Shown: in pieces, positions 11,648 to 23,493 of the stretch | Numbering within the stretch: position 1 is the first letter of the stretch | Layout of the letters: each line of letters starts with the position of its first letter | Assembly (NCBI GenBank): GCA_032622095.1 | Contig: CP136065.1 | Coordinates: forward strand, 241,655,530 to 241,719,529 | Direction: 5' to 3' | Source: Siphonodentalium dalli | Taxonomy: Eukaryota; Mollusca; Scaphopoda; Gadilida; Siphonodentaliidae | DNA length: 64,000 bases | Made by a program: the position numbers and the translations under genes | The notes under the pieces: generated by a model | The model's database searches: none | Told to the model about the DNA's origin: nothing | Seen by the model: the letters and a program-made list of their open reading frames with translations, nothing else

Positions 11648-12945
11648 ATCTCCTGATTTCTAGTACAGAAGATGGCAATGAATCGAACTTGGCCCGCGTT
11701 ACAATCATTTTAATGTTCCATGGTTGACTTCTGCTTGCAGAATATCATCCTCTTGAATGAGAAACTTCATTTTCAGGCTCTCTTGGGGGATTGGTAGCTT
11801 TTTGCGAGATGTTTGAACTATATTTGTATGAAGCGGATTATGAGTAACCACAACGGAAAGTTTGTCCTCTGGTTTGTTTGGGATGTGCTCGTAGGGTTTC
11901 CTTCGATAAGCTCTTGGCTTTATTGATACCGCATTTTATAAGATTAGTTGGGTAATTTTGTTTGCGAAGGCGTACATCTCTTTGAACGTTATCTACCATA
12001 GCACACTCTTCTTGTCGGACAATATGGGATATTTCGTTTAGTGTGCACAGGATGGAAACTTTTAAAATCTAAGTACTGGTGGGTGTCTGTGTAAGTACTG
12101 GTGGGTGTCTGTGTAAGTACTGGTGGGTGTCTGTGTAAGTACTGGTGGGTGTCTGTGTAAGTACTGGTGGGTGTCAGTGTAAGTACTGGTGGGTGTCTGT
12201 GTAAGTACTGGTGGGTGTCTGTGTAAGTACTGGTGGGTGTCTGTGTAAGTACTGGTGGGTGTCTGTGTAAGTACTGGTGGGTGTCTGTGTAAGTACTGGT
12301 GGGTGCCTGTGTCTGTGGGTGTCTGTGTCTGTGTCTGTGTGTGTCTGTGTATGTGGGTGTCTGTGTCTGTGGGTGTCTGTGTCTGTGGGTGTCTGTGTCT
12401 GTGGGTGTCTGTGTCTGTGGGTGTCTGTGTCTGTGTCTGTGGGTGTCTGTGTCTGTGTATGTGGGTGTCTGTGTCTGTGTCTGTGGGTGTCTGTGCTTTT
12501 GTAGAATATGTCCGATTCTAATTTTGTGTTCCGCTTTTCTGCACAAGATTATCGAGGAATGGTAACTCAGTTTGACTCCTTTCTGAAGTGAAATATATAC
12601 AGTCATGAAGTGAGTTGAGAGTTTCATTGAAAGTATATATGATGATTGATCTCTTTGAGACGGGAATAGAGTTCTTGACAGAGTTTATTTTCTGGGTATC
12701 CCATCACAAGGTTGGCATACGTACATGTAGGGGCCATGTTTGTACCCATTGCAGTTCCCTTAGTTTGCAGGAAATATTTTTGTCGAAATAGAAGACGTTG
12801 TTTTCTAAAATCAGTGAATCTTTCATCTATAGCTGATCGATGTGTAGATATCCAATATATTATGGATTCGATGCCAAGTTCATAGGGAATACTGCTATAC
12901 AGACTGGAAACATCAAATGTAACTATATATACATATACACACCTA
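11648..12945 (-). pseudogene. Penelope-like element reverse transcriptase, broken
   Basis: Minus-strand pieces in order: TFDVSSLYSSIPYELGIESI (finger/palm start), FLQTKGTAMGTNMAPT, YANLVMGYPENKL, then ETLNSLHDCIYFTSERSQ and [12 protein letters not shown], then a swollen TDTHQYL region, FKSFHPVHTKRNIPYCPTRR, and LRKQNYPTNLIKCGINKAKS. These are hallmark phrases of Penelope-type RT. The segment that should hold the catalytic aspartates (F/Y-x-DD) between NKL and ETLNSL is missing or unreadable, and several stops and frame changes occur. The 5' edge near 12945 is approximate; nothing upstream resembles the element's N-terminus. The array at 12071-12497 is inserted within the coding line. Confidence 0.8.
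12071..12497 (-). repeat. Minisatellite expanded from RT codons (TDTHQYL)
   Basis: About eleven 22-bp units AAGTACTGGTGGGTGTCTGT (+GT) run from 12071 to about 12312. They are followed by mixed (GTGTCT)n / GTGGGTGTCTGTGTCT to 12497. On the minus strand the unit reads acagacacccaccagtactt, which encodes TDTHQYL, the conserved Penelope RT motif. The 22-bp unit cycles frames every three units, giving a 212-codon frame (11989-12627) that runs through to FKSFHPVHTKRNIPYCPTRR. That frame is a repeat by-product fused to real RT residues. Confidence 0.9.
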
Positions 12946-13415
12946 GATCATGTCCCGAATCTCCACCCATGGATTCAAAGTATGGAACTGTTTTCATGTT
13001 CTGACCTGTTCGGACGGGGAAAATCCATGTGCTGAAAAGTTCTCAAAACCATGAAGGTGCGGGAAACGTGCTTCGCCGACCTTTATCTACTATTTCTATA
13101 TTATTAAGGTACTGGTATTAACTAAGAACAATTTATTACTTGAACTTTTTCCCCATGTTATAAACCCTTTCATAACATCAAAAAGTTCTATGTTATAAAC
13201 TTCCTTTCAGAACATCAAAAAGTTCCCAGGTTTTGAACTGGTGGAGTATGGTCTTTATGATCGTAGCCAGAGTAGAGATTCATGGCATGATCTATATTAC
13301 ATATACCGTGTATATATAGGCTATCATGGCTATTCGCAAATCGTCCTACTTTTTAGTCAGAAATTTCCAATATATACATTATGAGCATAACCCTAACGTA
13401 CGGACATATCCAAAA
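12946..13415. other. Unassigned sequence with a small tandem
   Basis: The phrase aacatcaaaaagttc occurs twice, about 48 bp apart, near 13175-13230, within a tandem pair containing gttataaac. No Penelope-like or other coding similarity is recognised. Confidence 0.4.
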
Positions 13416-14563
13416 CTTGCTTTAAACCCACATGCACATACTAGTAGCATATAACATAATGTCCAGAATGTTCCACTTGACCATCATCCACTGTCCTAAT
13501 GACTTAGAGCCATATGTGTACTAAACCCGCACGTAACAACATATCCAGAATGTTCCACTGTACCCTCATCCACTGTCATAATGACTTAGAGCTATATATG
13601 TACTAAACCCACACGTAACAACATGTCTAGAATGTTCCACATGACCCTCATCCACTGGCCTAATGACTTAGAGCCATATGTGTACTAAACCCGCACGTAA
13701 CAACATATCCAGAATGTTCCACTGTACCCTCATCCACTGTCCTAATGACTTAGATATGTACTAAACCCACACGTAACAACATGTCTAGAATGTTCCACAT
13801 GACCCTCATCCACCGTCCTAATGACTTAGAGCCATATGTGTACTAAACCCGCACGTAACAACATATCCAGAATGTCTCACTGTACCCCTCATCCACTGTC
13901 TCCTAATGACTTAGAGCTATATATGTACTAAACCCACACGTAACAACATATCTAGAATGTTCCACATGACCCCTCATCCACTGTCATAATGACTTAGATA
14001 TATTATGTACTAAACCCACACGTAACAACATATCTAGAATGTTCCACATGACCCTCATCCCACTGTCCTAATGACTTAGAGCCATATATGTACTAAACCC
14101 CACACGTAACAACATATCTAGAATGTTCCACATGACCCTCATCCACTGTCCTAATGACTTAGAGCCATATATGTACTAAACCCACACGTAACAACATATC
14201 TAGAATGTTCCACATGACCCTCATCCACTGTCCTAATGACTTAGAGCTATATATGTACTAAACCCACACGTAACAACATGTCTAGAATGTTCCACATGAC
14301 CCTCATCCACTGTCCTAATGACTTAGAGCCATATATGTACTAAACCCACACGTAACAACATATCTAGAATGTTCCACATGACCCTCATCCCACTGTCCTA
14401 ATGACTTAGAGCCATATATGTACTAAACCCACACGTAACAACATATCTAGAATGTTCCACATGACCCTCATCCCACTGTCCTAATGACTTAGAGCCATAT
14501 ATGTACTAAACCCACACGTAACAACATATCTAGAATGTTCCACATGACCCTCATCCACTGCCC
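13416..14563 (+). repeat. 82-bp minisatellite, about 14 copies
   Basis: The unit carries actaaacccacacgtaacaa, catatctagaatgttccaca and tgaccctcatccactgtcct. Early copies alternate between a CCCGCACG / ATATCCAG / CTGTACC type and a CCCACACG / ATGTCTAG / CATGACC type (13490-13960), which suggests a dimeric stage. Later copies are nearly uniform. Small indels (extra C, lost gagcc) occur. Confidence 0.95.
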
Positions 14564-14894
14564 TATCTGTTAAGCGATCTCTTCTCGAAGGGAGTGGACG
14601 GCCGCGCGAACTATTCATTATACAGAATATTAACTCATCTGATATCTATGCATAACCTGTAAGTATCGCTTGAGTTTATTTTCGTTGCCTGAGGATCAGT
14701 TCATATTGCATAATGCATGGAATTCTTATATCCTGATAAACTATCATCTCGGTTCATCTATTCTGTTGAAAATACAGCTGGTAGATGAAGAAGTATGTAG
14801 AATGCGTGACCAAACCCATATCTGTTTCCAGCGCATGTCTTTATGTCATATATCAGATTTATGGAGGCATGACTCAGTATGAGGGTTCCTTGCT

Positions 14895-15301
14895 TTAATT
14901 GGGGAGATCAAGTGAACAATTTTGAATGGGGATTTCCATGCAAATCTGCGGATCAAAAGTTACAGAATTGCACCTACTTGTGAGTGTGACTTGATGTGGT
15001 ATTGGAAACAACAGGTATTTATCTGAATGGTCCGCTTGGTAAATTATAAAATTTTGCAGTAAATATATTTTTGAGAATTTTTTATGGAATTACATCACTT
15101 GACCTACATTTGAAAATTCAAAAATAAAAACACTAACATTATAATGGAACAAGTTCCAAGCGGACCCGTCAGATAAATACCTGTTGTTTCCAATGCCACA
15201 TCAAATCACACTCAGAAGTAGGTGAAACTCAGTAACTTTTGCTCGGGAGATTTGCATGGAAATCCCCATTCAAAATTGGTAACTAGACCCCCCCCCCTTA
15301 A
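14895..15301 (+). mobile_element. TTAA MITE with ~130-bp inverted arms
   Basis: TTAA stands at both ends. Arms at 14917-15045 and about 15152-15278 are inverted: caattttgaatggggatttc, acttgatgtggtattggaaa and caacaggtatttatctgaat have matching inverse copies. The centre is AT-rich. A run of C lies next to the right end. Confidence 0.85.
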
Positions 15302-15353
15302 ATATCCTTGTTTCAGTGAGCGTGAACACATACTCATTTCTTATCTAAATGAT

Positions 15354-15492
15354 CATGTATCGATAAGAATGGCACATTGAGATGTCCCTCAACTGAGATT
15401 AAGCATCATGTATCGATAAGAATGGCACATTGAGATGTCCCTCAACTGAGATCAAGCTTCATGTATCGATAAGAATGGCACATTGAGATGTC
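15354..15492 (+). repeat. 53-bp tandem repeat, 2.6 copies
   Basis: catgtatcgataagaatggc followed by acattgagatgtccctcaac repeats at 15354, 15407 and 15460 with one or two differences; the last unit is cut after attgagatgtc. Confidence 0.95.
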
Positions 15493-16744
15493 TATAACTG
15501 GTATTTGCAGACAGAACCTCCCCAGTTGAGGGGATATATGCAGGTTTTACATGATATTTATATTCGTATTGCGCCAGGAGAATAAATCCCCCATCTCCCC
15601 ATTTGTTATCACATATAAACATGTTCGAGGATTTTCTTTCTCTCTCAATTATTCGTTCGGAAAAATATGCGTCGAATGCATATGCCACTATTCAATACTC
15701 TTCAGTTTATCATGGGAATCCCTTAACCTATTAAGACGCCCCACAACAGACACACGTGTATCCTTGAGATTATTCTATCGTTCTGGTGAAAACACTAACA
15801 ATCATGTATATACCCAAGAGGTATTAGGCCAAAACAAACAAAACTTCTTTGTTTCTGATACCCTGCCTGGCTGAGATTTTCTTGCCTGTCTCAATTTAAT
15901 TTTCAATATTCTCCAGAAGGCTAGTCAATAGTTACCTGTTTGAGTGTCAATGTGAATATTTATCGTTTTTTCTCAATCAGAAAAGCAAAAAAAGTTGGTT
16001 ATTAAGCTCAACGTTGGTAGAGATCTTACGGCAGAGTGAATTAATTCAAGGGACAGCATGTCTTCATCAAATGCTTGGCTGATAGTCAAAACACATTGAT
16101 CTACCATATTCCATGGGACCGTGACTATATACCTATTATATCGCTCACAGCTGAAATGTTTAAAAACAAATATTGTAAAAAAAAAAGAAAATCCCTGCCT
16201 GCTTGTCTGGAAAATTATCCCAATGTTATCGGAAACAGAGAATTTTTTTGTTTTGGCCTTATCCACCGCAAAAACACCTGCCATGTCTATACGAGTGTGA
16301 ATATAGAAAAGTCAGAGACATAAACGCAAATTGTTCTGTGCTCTCGACCCACTTGCCACGTGACCTTAATGTCTGTTCATCCCACTAGGCATGCAGATAG
16401 ATAAAACACAAGACCATGGGTTGTCTAGCGTGGCAATAAGCGCCATCTAAGAATTGGTTTGTTATCTTTGGAGCTTCACATTTTACAGATGATATATTGT
16501 TGTTGCCGCAATCAACCATCCGGAAGAAATGGAGAAGGCTTGAAAGCGAGAGCATAAAAAAATACGTTATGCTAAAATTGGGACTTAGGAATTGTTAATA
16601 TCAGTAGTTTTTGCCAACCATCGTTCTTCGAATCTACCATGCACCCCGTAACACTAATTAAGACTCCGGTTTGTTGAATACAGCATACGAATGTTGTCAT
16701 TGGCTCGCTAGAGTGGTACCACCAAGACGCCACCGCTGCCAAAG
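15493..16744. other. Unassigned sequence
   Basis: Frames of about 100 codons occur at 15551-15874 (+) and 15973-16284 (-). They lack recognisable domains or splice-supported neighbours, so I do not call genes. No repeat is seen. Confidence 0.4.
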
Positions 16745-17090
16745 TTATCGGTTACCATGGTGTAAATGTTTTCCATAGGCCTCAGTGTAACACTATTAGT
16801 GTATATTCTCAATATAAATCTCTAAGATTTACATTTGGGGGAATGTTTTATGCAAAACAAATCATAAACATCTAGCAGGGAATTCGCATTTAAAACTTGT
16901 GTTACTAGGGTAAGAACCCAATTAAAAAATTACAACCATTTTCAGACCACACCACAAAATTCTAACATCACAACAAAGAGTTAACTTCTGTGCCAATGGA
17001 TATTTTACCTATGGAATTTGTAGGGAATATGATAGATGTGATCTATGTTTAAAAAACATGACAAGATTATTGACCAATACACTTTACTCT
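16745..17090 (+). repeat. Diverged fragment of repeat family R
   Basis: Matches the 3' part of the R units (for example 45735-46105): ggtgtaaatgttttccatag, ggaattcgc.tttaaa.ctt and gtgccaatgg.tattttacc occur in the same order. It is more diverged than the 45-52 kb copies, so it is an older insertion. Confidence 0.75.
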
Positions 17091-17339
17091 ACACGTATGT
17101 AATATATAATCAGACTGCCACACAACTTTATTCTCACTTTTACATATATGTAAATATACTCAGAGTCTCAGACTGACACACATCGTTACTCTCACTTTTA
17201 CCTGTATATAAATATACTCACATTACCACACAGCTACTCTCAGCGAAAGGGAAAATATCGACAACAGTTTATTGTACTAACAAAACAATTCGGGACCTAA
17301 ACCGGTTCAAAATCTTGCAGTAAGATTCAAGATACCGCG

Positions 17340-17760
17340 AAACTCCAATTGCTCTGACACCACAGACTTATACATATGGAGTCCCATCAAGACCGCTTCA
17401 TATGAAAAACAAATAATCAATTCCGTGTGCAACATGATCCGGTTATTCTTTCTAAAAAGACAGAAGAGCAATATGGGGAAATAAACGTTGAAAGTATTAA
17501 TTTATAATACTAAAGATTATTTATCGTACATATGCCTATTACATGTATTTTATTTTAATGTGTAACTGTTCATGTATTAACTGTTATTTGCAACTGCCTC
17601 CATTGGTCTATTGCAATATATTATCTCATCTTATCTTATGGGGTTCTGTTTTTTAAATCACTGTTTTTTGCTTTTTTTTAGTTTCGCTTTCCTTAGTTTC
17701 AATCCGGCAAAAGTTCCTCAAAGATGGCCTAACATATTCTTAGTATAATTCATCAAAATG
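17340..17760 (+). repeat. Segment repeated at 18628-18815
   Basis: caccacagacttatacatat, then ttagtttcgctttccttagt, then aaagatggcctaacatattc correspond to 18650-18810 in the same order. The first copy has about 230 bp more between the two anchors. Confidence 0.7.
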
Positions 17761-17946
17761 TTCGAGACGGCGACGAATAGGGATAATCTTAAATCATATG
17801 CGAATTATGATAGACAAAGTAATGTATTAGCAAGATATCGACAAAATTGATTGATGTTCTATACCGCGTATGTTTTGATGCTTTTTTATCTCACAAATAT
17901 GATGCACTCATATAATACACCAAGCGTGAAAGGAAATATGTCCGTA

Positions 17947-18161
17947 TTAACCCTTTCAGTGCAAAGTCGGATTTTTGTATCAAACCATATTTCCTTGATC
18001 ATTTTTCAAATATATTGAATATAATAATGTGATACATTGATGGAAAGAGCTCTTAGAGCTCTTTCCATCAATGTATCGCATTATTATAATCAATACATTT
18101 GAAAAATGATCAAGGAAATATGGGTTGATACAAAAATCCGACTTGGCACTGAAATGGTTAA
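17947..18161 (+). mobile_element. Full-length palindromic TTAA MITE
   Basis: About 215 bp whose two halves are inverse copies, centred on agagctcttagagctct near 18054. Ends TTAACCCTTTCAGTGCAAAG and its near-inverse. The inner arms carry ccttgatcatttttcaaata. The right 40 bp match the right end of 732-972, showing one terminal family with different centres. A transcript would form a hairpin of about 100 bp. Confidence 0.88.
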
Positions 18162-18205
18162 AATACGATCGACATAATTACACAAGAAGGGCGAAGTGGC
18201 GAGTT

Positions 18206-18538
18206 CAGCCTGGGTCCCACATAGACATGGCCATTCAGACCCCATGGTAAGTCAGTCTGGGTCCCACATAGACATGGCCATTCAGACCCCATGGTAAGTC
18301 AGGCTGGGTCCCACATAGACATGGCCATTCAGACCCCATGACAAGTCAGCCTGGGTCCCACATAGACATGGCAATTCAGACCCCATGCCCGGTAAGTCAG
18401 CCTGGGTCCCACATAGACATGGCCATTCAGACCCCATGGTAAGCCAGCCTGGGTCCCACACAGACATGGCCATTCAGACCCCATGGTAAGTCAGACTGGG
18501 TCCCACACAGACATGGCCATTCAGACCCCATGGTAAGT
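18206..18538 (+). repeat. 47-bp minisatellite, 7 copies
   Basis: cagcctgggtcccacataga, catggccattcagaccccat and ggtaagt in tandem. Only one diverged unit exists in the sister block near 23664-23708, so the array arose after that duplication or was lost there. Confidence 0.93.
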
Positions 18539-18960
18539 GGTGGATAAGAGCACAATTAATGGGTATCAAATACAAATAAATATATCTAAAATGTATCACT
18601 TCTATATCGAAACAAACTTACATGTAAGATACCGAGAAACTCCCAGTTGCTATCACACCACAGACTTGTACATATGGAGCCCCACCAAGATCGCTGGATA
18701 TGGGGATTTGGGTTTTTTTTTAGTTCACTGTTTTTTGTATTTTTTTTAGTTTCTCTTTCCTAAGTTTCAATTCGGCCAAAGTTCCTGAAAAATGGCCAAA
18801 CATATTCAGAAATGTGCAAACAAATGGGCCACACAAATGTGTCTGGCCAGCACGAACAATGCAAAACCACTTTATAGCATTACTGTATATGACCTTGAAT
18901 GTTAGATGAATCACGAAAATAAGTAATTCAGCTTTCGGAATTGAGTTAAAGCTTTGAACG

Positions 18961-19070
18961 ACATCAATACTAAACCTTTCTCTACTAAATACATATTGAT
19001 GAGTATCATTTATGAAATGTTCAGACAATAATTTCAACAAACGACCATACTTATTGTCTGAACATTGTCA
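18961..19070 (-). repeat. Single diverged monomer of the 68-bp satellite
   Basis: On the minus strand: aattattgtctgaacatttc, actcatcaatatgtatttag, tagagaaagg. This is the order and spacing of one unit of the 27.6-32.4 kb satellite. It is preceded by ggtcgtttgtt, which also precedes the first satellite unit at 27570. An inverted ttattgtctgaacat (19051-19066) faces it, giving a short hairpin. Confidence 0.7.
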
Positions 19071-19117
19071 TCAATAAATATAATCTGTCTGTACTTGTAA
19101 CCAGCTGGCGTCTGCTT

Positions 19118-19432
19118 AAGAAGGCACCCTATTCGTGGATTTTCAAAAACTCTCAATTTCTAACTATCAATTTGAATGAAAAAATAATTTCCGTCATAAA
19201 CAATGTATGCTATATTATTATAACAACACATATTTACTCTCACAATATGAGAGATATGTTTGAATTATGTAAAAAAAAGTGATTTAAAAAACCAACAAAT
19301 TTGTCATGTAGGTCACTAGAGAGTTTGACAGGACGTAATTACAAAAAAAACCCACTGCATTATCTAGCTTATTATCCCAACTAGGTTCAATACTCGGTCT
19401 ACTATCATGAATGTCTACGAGTAGGGTGCCTC
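19118..19432. mobile_element. Candidate MITE with short inverted ends
   Basis: aaggcaccctattcgt near 19121 and acgagtagggtgcct near 19416 are inverse apart from one base. About 315 bp, AT-rich, non-coding. No clear target duplication is visible, so the call rests on the inverted ends only. Confidence 0.5.
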
Positions 19433-21439
19433 CTATAAGCTTATATTACCGGAACATCCCTCCAAATGAATAATAGACCATTCAAATGTATACTTTTATA
19501 AATGAATGGTAGATTCCATTCAGAAAAGAAGAGGTTAAACTGTCTCGTCAGGTCGATGAATAACCTATCGGAGACCAACCTACGTGACTTGTTAGAAATC
19601 AAGCTGATAAAGTGCTTGTTGATCGCTTGGCTTCACGATCCGAACCAATCCTATTAAACAAGTCGAGTATCGGATCTGTTTAATCAGGGGATTGTATCCA
19701 CTTCGACCGACATCTCACTGTAAACCAATGTGCCCTTAGGGTGGATACACACATGCATGTAATCTCTGTAAATATCGTGTATTTGGCGTTTTACATGGAT
19801 CATACACACCGTGTAATATGTGTCCGCTGACAACCCAATCATTGCGACTGTGTTTGACCACAGTGAGTTAAACTCTGAACCTCTGAAGAGCCGTTGACTG
19901 GGACAAAGTCGTCAGGCCGCTTAAAATAATTATTCGCGCGATAACTCAAATGGTCGACGTTCTGTTTAAATCATTGTCATTCTTCTATTGATGTTAATAC
20001 CAGTGATGGCCTCTTCCCCAACGCAGGAGGCTATGACCCCCAACATGCACGAGGAGCTATATTATCCCAGAAGCTACCGAATTCACCATTGCATATTTCC
20101 TCGACGGGGGGGGGGGGTGTGCATGCAGCACCCTGAGTCCTGACACCCTGCTTTATAAATATCGTAGTCATGTCTGTCGTGTCTGTTTTCTACGAGTGAT
20201 TAATCTAATATGCAGCAATTTATGCTATTCATATAATTATGAACATATTATACAGCTTTAAATTTGAATGCATGGTGTTGCTGTTTGTCTTCATTCGGCG
20301 AAAGGGTTGCCTAATTACGAGTTCCCAACTACGTCACCTTTCCTCTCTTGTGTTATACGGTTATACATGTATACGCAAAATTTACAACTATGGAATATTT
20401 AAGTAAAACATTATATTGTAATTCTTGCCCAGATAATCCCGGCTGATACATTCAATTAACTACCTTAGTTATTGGAATCTTTCGAGAACCAGCCCCTCCC
20501 CAATCATGGATTATGGTCGAAAATGTTATAATTCAAGCTTGTGACAGTTAGGAGCTTGTTCAACCTTTGGCTTGAGAAAAAAAAAAATATATATATATGG
20601 GGGGGGGGGGGGTGTCACTCTTTTAATTTCAACGCTGTACCTGCATTATTTTTTGGCGCTATAATGAATATTTGCAATCCCAATTGAATTAATGTTATCA
20701 CATGAGCTCGCTCTCAAATTATCAGAGAAATCTCAGCAAGCCGGTATCATCCTATAAAAGAATTCTGCATATTTTATTTTTGTTTTGGATGACCCTGTTT
20801 CCAAGAAATGAAAGAAACAAATCAAGTATAAAATCGACCGGCTCTAATCCACTTTTCGAAATGAATTATAACTCGTGAAAAACAGCAACATATATCAGAC
20901 AAGAATTACTCATTTCGGCATCCATGAAAGAAGACATGTTTATGACTGGCCTGAAATTACTTGATGGCAGTTTGTTTGATAATGGCTTATAACTACTCAC
21001 TGGTGAAATTGACCTCTCGCGCGCAGGTGATTAATTTTGTCAATTATTGGTGTGGCCATGTAAAATACATGTATTTTACATACAGACATTACATGCATGT
21101 GTGTATCCACCCTTACTGCCAACAGAACAGTCTATATATATATATATGGATATTTAACCAACTTTCTAAATGTCACAGGGGCAATATTGACTTCAACGAG
21201 GAGCGACACATATTACGACGTAACAACTATGTACGCACGTAAGCTCCGTTTTGGGAATAGATTGCGCAATGCGTTCCAAGTGAGATACGACAGTTATACG
21301 TATACCTAAATTGATTATGTATGCTATTCGTAAATTGCAGCGTTGGAGATTTAATTTTGATCTTGGAATTAAATAGCAAGAACACTATATATAGACTTTC
21401 ATTTACTTTTTTGAAAGGGCGTACGAATTGGTATATACT
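19433..21439. other. Unassigned sequence with G runs
   Basis: G runs at about 20106-20116 and 20600-20612, the latter after A and TA tracts. No coding or repeat similarity is recognised elsewhere in this 2-kb stretch. Confidence 0.4.
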
Positions 21440-21873
21440 CAGATTCAGATTCATTTTATTCTGTTCATCGATATGTGGATATATACAGAAACGTTACAGA
21501 AAAGGGTATTACAGATATTATGACATCAAGATATTCAAATATGGCATATAATAACAATAAATTTCACATGAGGAATACATGAGTGCATTATTATATATTT
21601 GGTAAGTTCATGGAATATCAGTGTTTTAGCCTCAAGTGGACTTGCCGAAAATATCCTGGACTTTCCTTATGCAAGTTGACAGATTCCTAATAGTCTTTCT
21701 ATTTCTAGTATTAAAGAGTTCCGAGAGTTTGTGTGCATTCGGTCTTCTATAGAAATATGGTTTCAAATAGGTCGATCTGAGTTCATTTAATTTTGTACAC
21801 TTCAGGATAACGTGATACTCATCGCCTAGTTCTTTGGTACAAAGTGTACATACTCTGGTTGAATAGTCAGTAC
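21440..21873 (-). pseudogene. Non-LTR retrotransposon 3' end
   Basis: The minus-strand frame from about 21870 to the stop at 21632 reads VCTLCTKELGDEYHVILKC, then KLNELRSTYLKPYF. This contains the C-x2-C-x8-H-x4-C finger found at the C-terminus of ORF2 in several LINE clades (L2/CR1/Jockey-like). The rest of ORF2 is absent, so the copy is 5'-truncated. The 3' end near 21440 has gaataaaatgaatctgaatc, a typical short-repeat LINE tail. The TGR tract begins directly at the truncation point. Confidence 0.75.
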
Positions 21874-22900
21874 TGGTGGTGGTGGTGGTGGTGCTGCTGT
21901 TGTTGCTGTTGTTGTTGTTGTTGTTGCTGATGATGATGGTGTTGATAATACTGATGATATTTATTATGACAAAGTTATGATATTGGTGCTTTGTTGCTTT
22001 TGTTGTTGTTGTTGTTGTTGTTAATTGATACTGATGTCGGTGATGGTGATGGTGATGATATTAATGATGCGGATGATGATGTTGAAGAACATGATATTGA
22101 TATGCTGATTATGCTGCAATGAAGAAGATGATGAAGTTGTTGATGATGTTGATCACGATGATATTGATATGCTGATTAGTATTATGATCATGATGATGAT
22201 GATGATGCTGCTGCTGCTGATGGTGGTGGTGGTGGTGATGATAATGATGGTGATGCTTCTACGGCTGTTGATAATGAAGATGATGATGATGTTGATGGCG
22301 ATGATCTTGATATGGTGATTATGCTGGCGATGTTGACAATGATAATGTTGATGATGTTGTTGATGATGATGGTGGTGATGATGATCATGAAGATGATGAT
22401 GATGTTTTTGATGTTGATGTTCATGACGATGATATTGATACGCTGACTATGCTGCTGATGCTGCTGCTAATGATGGTGGTAATGATGATGATGAAGATGA
22501 TGATGTCGGTGATGATGTTGATGTTGATGACGATGATATTGATATGCTGATTATGATGATGATGATAATAACAATGATAATGTTTCTGATGTTGTTGCTG
22601 CTGATGATGGTGGTGATGATGCTGTGGCTGTTGTTGATGATGATGATGATGTTGATGATGCTGATGTTGATAATGAGGATAATGATGATACTGCTGTTGC
22701 TGCTGATGTTGTTGATGATGCTGTTTTTGCTGATAATGGTGATTAAGAGATTGAAGGCGATGATGATGTTGATGACGACAGTAAAATGATAATAATGGTG
22801 CTGCTGCTTACAATGACGATCTTGGTAATAATCGTGATGATTTTGATGACAGCGATGAATATAATGACGATGACAACACAGGGTGACGATAGTGCCGAGG
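21874..22900 (+). repeat. Imperfect trinucleotide tract (TGA/TGT/TGG/TGC)n
   Basis: About 1 kb of TGATGATGATGTTGATG-type sequence with interruptions such as gatattgatatgctgatt, which recurs several times. Frames across it encode poly-M/L/I or poly-S and are low-complexity by-products. Confidence 0.95.
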
Positions 22901-23102
22901 AAGACACCGATGCCAAAGAATGATGACGGTCATAAAAATGAAATACCACATAACTACGCGGTAAATAGTGGAAAATGTTCCTGAACTCTTATGTCGTCTT
23001 CATCCATGATTGAGTTAACCTTTCTTAACTAAATGGGTTTCCCCATTCAGTTGTAAAATGGTACATTGGAACGGTTTATTATTCATTGGGGGGGGGTATA
23101 TT

Positions 23103-23260
23103 CAGGTAATAAAAGCAGACGACAGATATACATCATAATTATTCATATTTATTGGTGCGAAATGTTCAGATAATAAGTTCAACAAATGGTCGGTTGTAAT
23201 TATCTGAACAATTCATAAGGTAACTACTCGTCAATGAACATTTAGTATAGAACGGGCTAA
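23103..23260 (+). repeat. Satellite-related element fragment with one 68-bp monomer
   Basis: aataaaagcagacgacagat leads into aaatgttcagataataagtt and then, inverted, aattatctgaaca ... actactcgtcaatgaacatt tagtatagaacggg. The last part is one diverged unit of the 68-bp satellite. The leader recurs at 26495-26550, linking it to the region just before the satellite. Confidence 0.7.
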
Positions 23261-23493
23261 TCCACAACCAACTCTTCACTCGGGTCTCGTCACTCGTGTA
23301 ACCTCAAATAGACTGGCATTGCAGCAAAAACAAGATTGTGGAAATAAACCCGAACATTAGCATTCTCATGTTGAAATCAACTGCCCCTGAATTATCAGTA
23401 GGATAATCTATAAATGAGACAACACCAAATGCATTAATTAGAACACGAGAAACATTCTTTTATGCAACACACCAGCGTTTAATAAATTACAAA

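Larger units (their letters stand above)
17740..18625 (+). repeat. Duplicated block, copy 1 (copy 2 at 23494-23875)
   Basis: The left anchor attcatcaaaatgttcgaga, the middle anchor atcgacataattacac with gaagggcgaag, and the right anchor aatatatctaaaatgtatca all recur in order in copy 2. Copy 1 additionally carries the TTAA palindrome at 17947-18161 and a seven-unit 47-bp array where copy 2 has one unit. Confidence 0.85.

Noticed and set aside
12255..12565. V/C/G-rich plus-strand proteins
   Set aside because: Translations of the (GTGTCT)-type tract in three frames; the meaningful strand is minus, where Penelope RT codons lie.
22188..22949. Poly-M/L/I and poly-S proteins
   Set aside because: Low-complexity translations of the TGR trinucleotide tract.
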